A stretch of 5,144 nucleotides of DNA from an uncultured Bacteroidota bacterium (lineage in GTDB: Bacteria; Bacteroidota; Bacteroidia; Chitinophagales; Chitinophagaceae). The notes beneath the pieces were generated by a model. That model was not told where the DNA came from and searched no databases. It saw only the letters and a program-made list of their open reading frames with translations. The stretch spans positions 1 through 5,144 of the forward strand of contig CAMLGP010000277.1 of the NCBI GenBank assembly GCA_946479535.1, given 5' to 3'. Shown here one piece after another: positions 1 through 5,144 of the stretch. The first letter of the stretch is position 1. Every line of letters begins with the position of its first letter. The translations under genes were made by a program, and so were the position numbers.

Positions 1-1084
1 CATTACGTGATTTCAGGACAGTACGCAGATTTTTGTCGGCATACCTGCGATTGTAATCGGTACAGGTCATATTATCCCTGAGGTAGCTGAATATATGCTG
101 TGCTTTTGAAAGACCGTCCTTTGAGCCTCCTGTTGCTTCATCCATCACATCATTCAGCCAGCCATTGTCTTTAGACAGTTGCAATCCAAAATCCTCGTCC
201 TTCAACATTGTCTCGGTTGCATTTGTCCAGGTACCCATAATATTACGAGGAGTAAAAGGGTAACGCAATTCGGCCAGCTGGAATTCCAGCTTTGAAATAT
301 GGTTATCAATTGTTGACGTATAGCTTTCCTCTTTCAATGCAGGAACATCTTTCATTGCCCAGCGATAGTCCGCAACCGAGCAGGAAAAACTTTCCCTGTT
401 CGTTTGAATGGAAGAATTATCTGTGAGGGTAAAATTATCGCGGCGTTCCTTGCGATCCTTGATAAAGAATGGCTGATAACCCTGCGCCAGTGTTACATAA
501 TAATAGAACTCAGGCATGGAAACATTGTATTCACTCCAGAGGCGTGGGTATGCTCCCTGGAAGATCCAGGGCTGAAGATTGAATATAAAATCTGAATTCA
601 ATTTATATTCATACTCTATGATGGAACCTTCTTTAATATTAGGAAAAGTGAATTTCTTAATGACCAGGTTCTTACGGATCTTGTCTTTAAACACGGCAGT
701 TTTCACATCCAGTTTAGTTTCCACTACCTTGCCATTTTCAAGGTTATAGGTAACGGCTTTCAGAGAAGCAAGCTCTTCCTCATTTTTTCCATCATCATAG
801 ATAGGTATGGTAACATCAGCCAGGTCATAACCATTCTTGTTCAGGATACGCGCCCTGCGAAAATTTTTAAATACGAGGGAAAAAGAGCCTTTCTGATTTC
901 CCACAATTTCAGTTGACCCGATATCTGCGAGGATTACGGCACTGGCAGAACTGTCAACACTATAAAGTTTGGGCTCAAAATCGGCTGGAGTGATTTTTCC
1001 GAATTTAATCTTTGCAGGTTCCTGGGAATGGGCCGGCAAAAGGTTTATTGTCAGCAACAATAGGAATAGGTGGCGCAGTTTCAT
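1..1084 (-). CDS. DUF3857 / transglutaminase-like secreted protein, N-terminal part (3' end beyond window)
   Basis: I translated this minus-strand frame by hand: it is open from an ATG at 1084-1082 to the left window edge, giving 361 complete codons and no stop. Residues 1-20 form a signal peptide (basic MKLRH, Leu-rich core, cleavage probably after AHS), so the protein is exported to the periplasm or outer membrane. Residues about 55-240 resemble the DUF3857 domain: a KNFRRARILNKNGYDL segment near 73-88, FPNIKEGSIIEYEYKL near 147-162, and an aromatic PWIFQG stretch near 172-177. Residues about 325-361 (LSKAQHIFSYLRDNM onward) look like the start of a transglutaminase-like core. The position of its catalytic cysteine would lie past the edge, so enzymatic activity cannot be judged. 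Family members are usually over 600 residues, so roughly half is missing. No substrate is known to me. It diverges from queG across 120 bases. The ATG is the only sensible start because it immediately precedes the signal peptide. Confidence 0.85.
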   Translation of the reverse strand, partial: MKLRHLFLLLLTINLLPAHSQEPAKIKFGKITPADFEPKLYSVDSSASAVILADIGSTEIVGNQKGSFSLVFKNFRRARILNKNGYDLADVTIPIYDDGKNEEELASLKAVTYNLENGKVVETKLDVKTAVFKDKIRKNLVIKKFTFPNIKEGSIIEYEYKLNSDFIFNLQPWIFQGAYPRLWSEYNVSMPEFYYYVTLAQGYQPFFIKDRKERRDNFTLTDNSSIQTNRESFSCSVADYRWAMKDVPALKEESYTSTIDNHISKLEFQLAELRYPFTPRNIMGTWTNATETMLKDEDFGLQLSKDNGWLNDVMDEATGGSKDGLSKAQHIFSYLRDNMTCTDYNRRYADKNLRTVLKSRN

Positions 1085-1148
1085 ACACAGGTGGTTTAAT
1101 GTGGGCGATCGCTACAATCAACAACAAGTATAGGCAAAATCGTGTCTT

Positions 1149-1179
1149 TTTCCTACTGTATATTTACAGTTTATATTTA
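1149..1179 (+). promoter_or_regulatory. Candidate Bacteroidota-type promoter of queG
   Basis: TTTC at 1149-1152 and TATATTTA at 1172-1179 are separated by exactly 19 bases. This resembles the Bacteroidota sigma-A pattern TTTG-N19-TAnnTTTG with one mismatch in each box. Transcription would start near 1185, giving a leader of about 20 bases before the TTG start at 1205. A second TATATTTA at 1159-1166 lacks a matching upstream box. The assignment is by pattern only, in an AT-rich spacer where chance matches are common. Confidence 0.35.
1155..1170. repeat. Short inverted repeat (6-base arms, 4-base spacer) in the divergent spacer
   Basis: ACTGTA at 1155-1160 is the exact reverse complement of TACAGT at 1165-1170, with TATT between them. 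The element lies between the two boxes of the candidate queG promoter, where a bound dimeric repressor would block transcription, and about 70 bases upstream of the divergent DUF3857 gene. It may be an operator, but no regulator gene is in the window and a 12-base dyad in AT-rich DNA can arise by chance. Confidence 0.4.
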
Positions 1180-1204
1180 AAGATAACCCACGTCAACACA
1201 TCAA

Positions 1205-2134
1205 TTGAATTCTCAATCTGTTCATAATCATTATATTAAAAGTTACGCTTCCCGGCTGGGATTCGATTATTGCGCCATAGCAAAGGCTCAGAAGCTTGAT
1301 GAGGATGCCCTCCGGCTGGAGAATTGGCTGAACCAGGGAATGCACGGGGCCATGGGATATATGGAAAGATATTTTGATTTGAGAGTAGACCCCACCCGTC
1401 TTGTCCCCGGAGCAAAATCAGTGATCACGCTTTTAAAGAACTATTTCCCTGAACAGGAACAGGAAAATGGATCTCCCCGCATATCAAAATATGCCTATGG
1501 AAAGGATTACCACGAAGTGATCAGATCCCGTATGAACGAATTTCTTCAGCTCATCCGGGAGAATATTGGTGAGGTAAATGGACGGGGATTTGTTGACTCT
1601 GCTCCTGTTTTGGAAAGGAGTTGGGCACAACGCAGCGGACTTGGGTGGATTGGAAAGAATGGCAACCTGATCAATAAACAAAGTGGCTCATTCTTTTTTA
1701 TAGCCACGCTTATCACTGATCTTTCACTTGATTATGACGATCCTTTTGCAAAGGATTTCTGTGGCAGTTGCACCCGTTGTATCGATGCCTGTCCCACGGG
1801 AGCCATTCTTCCCGGAAAGGTTGTTAATGGCAGCCAGTGTATTTCCTATTTCACCATTGAGTTAAAGGAATTACTGATACCATCTGAAATGAATGGCAAG
1901 TTTGATAACTGGGCATTTGGTTGTGACACCTGTCAGGATGTTTGTCCATGGAATCGCTTCAGCAAACCAAACAATGAATCGGAGTTTTCACCCCTTCCTG
2001 AGATCCTTAATTTAAGCACACGGGAATGGGAGGATATGACTGAAGAATCATTTCGAAAGATATTTAAAGACTCACCAATCAGCCGCACCAAATGGAAAGG
2101 AATGCAGAGAAATATAAAATTTCTCAGTGCTTAA
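1205..2134 (+). CDS. queG: Epoxyqueuosine reductase QueG
   Basis: QueG is a cytoplasmic cobalamin-dependent iron-sulfur enzyme that reduces epoxyqueuosine to queuosine at tRNA position 34, the last step of queuosine synthesis. The 309-residue protein shows the family landmarks. N-terminal [13 protein letters not shown] (16-28) and [13 protein letters not shown] (41-53) precede [23 protein letters not shown] (130-152), where D131 is the likely catalytic acid. A CxxCxxCxxxCP motif follows (C186, C189, C192, C196), then C212 and a second set C240, C243, C247 in [11 protein letters not shown]. All eight ligands for two [4Fe-4S] clusters are present. It has the compact length seen in many Bacteroidota and lacks the C-terminal HEAT-like extension of longer homologues. 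The start is TTG: the frame is open only from 1187 (TAA at 1184-1186), it contains no ATG before Met46, and TTG gives the usual length of N-terminal helix. No Shine-Dalgarno sequence precedes it. Substrate-pathway genes are not adjacent; the gene appears monocistronic. Confidence 0.96.
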   Translation: MNSQSVHNHYIKSYASRLGFDYCAIAKAQKLDEDALRLENWLNQGMHGAMGYMERYFDLRVDPTRLVPGAKSVITLLKNYFPEQEQENGSPRISKYAYGKDYHEVIRSRMNEFLQLIRENIGEVNGRGFVDSAPVLERSWAQRSGLGWIGKNGNLINKQSGSFFFIATLITDLSLDYDDPFAKDFCGSCTRCIDACPTGAILPGKVVNGSQCISYFTIELKELLIPSEMNGKFDNWAFGCDTCQDVCPWNRFSKPNNESEFSPLPEILNLSTREWEDMTEESFRKIFKDSPISRTKWKGMQRNIKFLSA

Positions 2135-2154
2135 TGCCAGTTTGAGTTCTTGCT

Positions 2155-2195
2155 AAAAAGTAGATGGCCCCCCATTAGTAAATGAGCGAGCCATC
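2155..2195 (-). terminator. Probable rho-independent terminator of the minus-strand operon
   Basis: Read on the minus strand, GATGGCTC (2195-2188) pairs with GGGCCATC (2170-2163): eight pairs including one G-U. Inside this, CATT (2184-2181) and AATG (2176-2173) pair around a four-base loop. The stem is followed by TAC and five T (2159-2155). The pairing is better on the minus than on the plus strand, where the G-U becomes C-A, which supports termination of the run ending at 2248. The internal loop makes it imperfect. Confidence 0.5.
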
Positions 2196-2204
2196 CGTCC
2201 ATCT

Positions 2205-2217
2205 GGCACCATGTGCC
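2205..2217 (+). other. Small hairpin in the convergent spacer, possible 3' end signal of queG
   Basis: GGCAC (2205-2209) pairs with GTGCC (2213-2217) around a CAT loop. The nearest T-run in the plus direction (TTTTT, 2240-2244) lies more than 20 bases downstream, so this is not a standard intrinsic terminator. It may protect a 3' end or be incidental. It lies 71 bases after the queG stop codon. Confidence 0.2.
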
Positions 2218-2247
2218 TAACCTGTACCGTCCCGAACTCTTTTTAAA

Positions 2248-2817
2248 TTATTTTCCGAACTCCCAACCTGCTTTGATCACGATGCGGCTATATTTATAAC
2301 GGTAAGCATTGGTGGTTACCGTTTGGCTGTTGGGGACAGCAATACCGTAGGAAAATTCATGCACATCAGTGATTTGTTTAAAACTATGCCCTATACTAAC
2401 CGATGTTCTATGAGAAGGTCCTAATGATAAACGATACCCAATTCCACCGTCTGTATATAATCCCGGTCTTGAGTACCCTCTCGAATATTCAGTTTTCTCT
2501 TCCCGCTGAATATTAGCAGCAAAATTGGCACCCACATTGGCATAAATAAAAAGGACACGCCGTGGTCCAAAATTCATCCGCCAGTCTGCAAAAACCGGAA
2601 TGGTGTTTAATCGATAGGCATCGTACCCGATACCAATTCCTGTGAAGTACTGTTTATGTTGCAAACCTCCTGAATACTGGAAAAACGCCTTGGTCTTTGT
2701 TTCACCAATCATTGCGCCTCCTCCAATAATGGAATAAAAACCTGCCTTCCCTCTTTCTTTGGATTGACCTAAGCAAAAGAGAGGCAGGAATATCACTATC
2801 ACAAATCCTCTAATCAT
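2248..2817 (-). CDS. Small secreted outer-membrane-beta-barrel-like protein, function unknown
   Basis: A 189-residue protein that I do not recognise beyond its general class. Residues 1-18 form a signal peptide (MIRGF, then a hydrophobic core ending FCLGQS). The cysteine in it has Pro, not Leu or Val, at -3, so a lipoprotein is unlikely. The mature part alternates Gly/aromatic-rich amphipathic strands (about 25-36, 57-67, 72-80, 87-98, 118-131, 138-146, 173-186) with charged turns, as in small PorT-like barrels of Bacteroidota. TIPVFADWRMNFG (72-84) is typical of such proteins. The chain ends in AGWEFGK, so the last strand sits at the C-terminus. The ATG at 2817-2815 starts 6 bases after the stop of the upstream LVIVD lipoprotein gene; the gap is pure A/T, so the two are probably co-transcribed and perhaps translationally coupled. 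It is the last gene of the run, followed by a probable terminator. Confidence 0.75.
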   Translation of the reverse strand: MIRGFVIVIFLPLFCLGQSKERGKAGFYSIIGGGAMIGETKTKAFFQYSGGLQHKQYFTGIGIGYDAYRLNTIPVFADWRMNFGPRRVLFIYANVGANFAANIQREEKTEYSRGYSRPGLYTDGGIGYRLSLGPSHRTSVSIGHSFKQITDVHEFSYGIAVPNSQTVTTNAYRYKYSRIVIKAGWEFGK

Positions 2818-2823
2818 AATTAA

Positions 2824-4092
2824 TTACTTAACTGGTATTTTACTCAAATATTTAATATTGGAAGTATTGGAATAATTATATTGATACAAACCATCCTTGC
2901 CAATGATCAATGCAATTTTATTATAGGCAATTACATCATACGCGTCAAAGGTCTCAATATGCTTCAGGAGCTTAAGATTATCCTGGATGGCTGCATTATA
3001 AATTTTGACACCCGATTTTCCATCGCAAATAAACAGGAGATCACCATCCTTCGCCAATCCATGTGGATTGGCCATTGGGTAACTTTTCAATAGCGCGGCA
3101 TTGGTCAGGTTATTCAACCGGATCACATCCAGCTGATTGGTAAATCCCTGGCATTGTGTTCCGGAGCGTAGCGTTACATAAGCAAATTCATTATCTGCTA
3201 TAACAGGATCACAACTGCGAACATGAGAAAACTGGCCAACTGATTTTGGCAATTCCGGATTACTCACATCATAAATAAACATTCCTGAATTAGATCCTAT
3301 GAAAAGGTTTTTTCCGAATGGATAAATAGTCTCAATGCCCCAGTTCAGATTTACCTTGCTGCTTTTAACCGGTGTTTCCGGTGTGCTGATATTGAATACA
3401 TCCAGTGAATTTGTGCTTACAGTGTACATATAATCGTTCACAATGGAAAACCTTGCCATAGAACCTCCCATACCTATTGGTGAAATGGAGCTAAGTGAGC
3501 TGCCTGATGAGGCTGAGAAGAAAACAGGAGATCCGGATGTATAGGTTCGGTAATCAGGTACACCGCGTTCACAGCTTCCGGAAACTGTTGTATCCTTTTT
3601 TATCCAGTCGCCAATTATATTTCCCGCACTCGTACCATAAAGCGCACCACCATAATACCGGTAAGGAAAAACATTATCGATATAATTCTTCAATTTCACC
3701 TGCTGTGGGTTACTGATATCTATTGACAGGAGATCGGAATAAAGATCTGCATAAAGGATGTTTCCTTTTACTGCCAAATCCATATTACCGGGGATAGTAA
3801 TGAAGGCGATATTCCTGGGATTGGAAGGATTGGAGTTATCGATAACATGTATCCCCCTGTCCACCTCATTCAGGAAAATATACTGACCTCTGATATATAT
3901 CTTCCCGGGGTTCTCTACCTTGCGGGGCGCATTACTTTTTACATTGGCCCTGGCCTCATCTTTACTAATGTAAACAGGAACATAATAGGTGTAGGTCCAT
4001 TTTTGTTTGCAATCATCTTTAACGCAGGCAGAAAAACATACGGGCAATGCAATCAGCAATACTACGATCGCCCTTAATGTGGTGTATTTCAT
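2824..4092 (-). CDS. LVIVD-repeat beta-propeller lipoprotein, predicted surface-exposed
   Basis: The 422-residue protein starts with a lipoprotein signal peptide (MKYTTLRAIVVLLIALPVCF) and lipobox FSAC, giving lipid-bearing C23. The next residues are VKDDC, which fit the Bacteroidota lipoprotein export signal (Lys then two acidic residues). A Tyr-rich segment (WTYTYYVPVYI, 32-42) leads into a propeller made of LVIVD-type repeats. Motifs of the form VIDxSNPxxP occur near residues 83-92, 123-129, 232-241 and 273-282, with diverged copies near 321-328, 361-366 and 402-408. Six of these intervals except one are 39-49 residues. The exception, about 109 residues between the second and third motifs, includes a Ser/Gly-rich stretch (186-222). 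The molecular function of this family is not established; a binding or scaffold role at the cell surface is an inference. I chose ATG 4092-4090, not the in-frame GTG at 4122, because it directly precedes the signal peptide. It follows the barrel gene by 48 bases and precedes the small barrel gene by 6. Confidence 0.88.
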   Translation of the reverse strand: MKYTTLRAIVVLLIALPVCFSACVKDDCKQKWTYTYYVPVYISKDEARANVKSNAPRKVENPGKIYIRGQYIFLNEVDRGIHVIDNSNPSNPRNIAFITIPGNMDLAVKGNILYADLYSDLLSIDISNPQQVKLKNYIDNVFPYRYYGGALYGTSAGNIIGDWIKKDTTVSGSCERGVPDYRTYTSGSPVFFSASSGSSLSSISPIGMGGSMARFSIVNDYMYTVSTNSLDVFNISTPETPVKSSKVNLNWGIETIYPFGKNLFIGSNSGMFIYDVSNPELPKSVGQFSHVRSCDPVIADNEFAYVTLRSGTQCQGFTNQLDVIRLNNLTNAALLKSYPMANPHGLAKDGDLLFICDGKSGVKIYNAAIQDNLKLLKHIETFDAYDVIAYNKIALIIGKDGLYQYNYSNTSNIKYLSKIPVK

Positions 4093-4108
4093 AAACAGTT
4101 GCTTTGAA

Positions 4109-4125
4109 AAGGTGACAACCACCCT
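4109..4125 (-). other. Intercistronic hairpin upstream of the LVIVD lipoprotein gene
   Basis: Read on the minus strand, AGGGTG (4125-4120) pairs with CACCTT (4114-4109), with one G-U pair, around a five-base loop GTTGT; two more T follow. It lies in the 48-base gap between the barrel gene and the lipoprotein gene, ending 16 bases before the ATG. It could be a weak attenuator or an mRNA processing/stability element, but the stem is short and the T tract poor. Confidence 0.25.
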
Positions 4126-4140
4126 GAAATAAACGTTGCA

Positions 4141-5144
4141 CTATTTTTTCCTGGAATTCAAAAACACTCTGCCTGAAAGTCCGGTATATAGGAAATACCG
4201 CTTCTCCGTAAACACATCTTCCTTCATAAGCCTGGTCATATCCAGTGAAATGGTAGGTCCAAGCGACCATTGAATTTTTTTATTGTTACCAAATTGAAGT
4301 GCAAAACCTGTTTGCATATTAATATGGAACTTTTTAAAAGCTTTGTCATTCTTATAATAAACGCCCCTCGCCACAGTATCATAAACCAGCGCATTGGTAC
4401 CAATCAGCAAGCCGGGTACTATACCTGCATTCCATAAAACACCCACCTTCTTTCCTTTATTCAATTGTGTCTGATATAATAATGGTATTTCAAGGAAATG
4501 ATACCTGTTAGTGTAATTTGTGGGCGATGCCGGTGGTGCAGCCAGGGCCGAAGGGCTGTATGCATTCCTCACACCGCTAAACGCGAAAAAGTTTTGAGAA
4601 ATCGAATAGGAACTGGAGCGGATCATAGTGTCTCTAATTGCTCCTACTACCAAAGATTCATCAGCATAGCTATAACGTAATCCGGCAGATAAACTGCTGC
4701 GCTTCGAAATAGCTTTCTCAGTAACAAGCCCTATCTTAAATGATTTGCCAGCCTTGACATCAGAAGGTGGAGTTATTCCTGAACCATTAGTTGGGATCCC
4801 GGCATTTCCAGCAGCAAACTGATTTCGAAGGCTTTTTTCTTCACTTACATTTATAAATCCAAAAACCTCGCTTTGACTGGAAATAAGACCGCCGGAAACT
4901 TCTACGCCAAATTTCCAATTTGACTTATTGTTATTCTTTGCTATGGCAGGTGTTGGTTCTTCGGTTATCGGGGATTGCGTTCCATTCACTTCAGTTTTTG
5001 CTACTGTGCTGTCAATGGCAGATACTGAACCTGCAGAAATCTGTTGCTTGGGATTAATTGTATTGGAAACTATTCCATTTGAAATAATATCATCTTTTTT
5101 ATCCACAGGCTGTTGTTCCTGGTTCCTTTCAGTTTGATCACGAG
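4141..5144 (-). CDS. Outer membrane beta-barrel protein with long polar linker, C-terminal part (start beyond window)
   Basis: The frame is open from the right window edge to TAG at 4143-4141, giving 333 complete codons. An in-frame GTG at 5106 is probably not the start: the reading frame continues upstream with polar residues of the same character (RDQTERNQEQQP) and nothing resembling a signal peptide follows the GTG. Residues about 1-74 of the visible part are rich in Asn, Ser, Thr, Gln and Pro and look disordered. From NWKFGVEVSGGL (about 75-86) the chain becomes a barrel: alternating strands such as KIGLVTEKAISKRSSLSAGL (about 126-145) and RYHFLEIPLLYQTQL (about 213-227), followed by a GVLWNAGIVPGLLIG strand, and a final strand near YFLYTGLSGRVFL. 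The FLEIPLL motif and overall pattern match PorT-like barrels of Bacteroidota. Long-linker members of this class can have an N-terminal cytoplasmic segment and an inner-membrane helix, which would lie outside the window here; that is inference. It is probably the first visible gene of an operon with the LVIVD lipoprotein. Confidence 0.8.
   Translation of the reverse strand, partial: RDQTERNQEQQPVDKKDDIISNGIVSNTINPKQQISAGSVSAIDSTVAKTEVNGTQSPITEEPTPAIAKNNNKSNWKFGVEVSGGLISSQSEVFGFINVSEEKSLRNQFAAGNAGIPTNGSGITPPSDVKAGKSFKIGLVTEKAISKRSSLSAGLRYSYADESLVVGAIRDTMIRSSSYSISQNFFAFSGVRNAYSPSALAAPPASPTNYTNRYHFLEIPLLYQTQLNKGKKVGVLWNAGIVPGLLIGTNALVYDTVARGVYYKNDKAFKKFHINMQTGFALQFGNNKKIQWSLGPTISLDMTRLMKEDVFTEKRYFLYTGLSGRVFLNSRKK

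Noticed and set aside
1105..1112. GCGATCGC palindrome, identical to the cyanobacterial HIP1 element
   Set aside because: There is a single copy in 5 kb, while HIP1 is highly repeated; the rest of the window is clearly Bacteroidota-like.
1105..1185. Minus-strand promoter boxes for the DUF3857 gene (TATCTTTA at 1185-1178, TATACTTG near 1132-1125)
   Set aside because: Neither has a TTTG-like box at the right distance upstream, so I could not support a specific promoter for this gene.
1012..1227. Open frame on the plus strand running across the DUF3857 gene start, the divergent spacer and the start of queG
   Set aside because: It overlaps two genes with clear protein signatures, and its translation shows no domain or sensible composition.
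2232..2262. CCGAACTC repeated directly at 2232-2239 and 2255-2262 around the stop of the small barrel gene
   Set aside because: An 8-base repeat with one copy inside coding sequence; no longer homology flanks it and there are no mobile element ends or target duplication.
4093..4122. Upstream GTG start adding 10 residues to the LVIVD lipoprotein
   Set aside because: The extension would put hydrophobic and polar residues before a textbook signal peptide that already begins at ATG 4092 with MKYTTLR.
4019..4270. Open frame of 83 codons overlapping the ends of the linker-barrel and lipoprotein genes
   Set aside because: It lies in another frame of the same strand as two well-supported genes and has no recognisable features.
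5104..5106. In-frame GTG as the start of the linker-barrel gene
   Set aside because: The frame continues upstream to the window edge with similar polar residues, and no signal peptide follows the GTG, although an outer membrane protein would need one. The gene is more likely truncated by the window.
1..5144. Search for CRISPR repeats, tRNA or rRNA genes, insertion sequences, phage genes, retrons or defence genes
   Set aside because: No spaced direct repeats, cloverleaf-like segments, transposase or reverse transcriptase motifs, or terminal inverted repeats were seen by eye in either strand.

Overview
The window looks like chromosomal DNA of a Bacteroidota bacterium, most likely of the Chitinophagaceae type. 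The reasons are moderate GC content, start sites without Shine-Dalgarno sequences, an upstream motif resembling the Bacteroidota -33/-7 promoter, PorT-like outer membrane barrels, an LVIVD-repeat lipoprotein whose residues after the lipid cysteine match the Bacteroidota surface-export signal, and a DUF3857 protein. The family-level placement is an inference from protein style, not a computed result.

Left part (1-1084, minus strand): the N-terminal 361 codons of a secreted or periplasmic DUF3857/transglutaminase-like protein, cut by the window edge. A 120-base divergent spacer (1085-1204) holds a candidate promoter and a 16-base inverted repeat. It leads into queG (1205-2134, plus strand), a complete epoxyqueuosine reductase gene that starts at TTG and carries all the cysteines expected for two [4Fe-4S] clusters.

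A convergent spacer (2135-2247) separates queG from a minus-strand gene run that fills the rest of the window. It contains a plausible rho-independent terminator reading in the minus direction. In order of transcription the run has three genes. The first is the C-terminal 333 codons of a protein with a polar linker followed by an outer-membrane-type beta-barrel; its start lies outside the window. The second, 48 bases later, is an LVIVD-repeat beta-propeller lipoprotein. The third, 6 bases later, is a 189-residue secreted barrel-like protein of unknown function. The spacing suggests one operon.

The most interesting part is this three-gene envelope module: barrel with linker, lipoprotein predicted to be exported to the surface, and small barrel. 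Its function is unknown. The trans-envelope or signalling role considered in the findings is a hypothesis. I saw no tRNA, rRNA, CRISPR array, insertion sequence, phage gene or defence system. No stretch over 300 bases lacks a gene.
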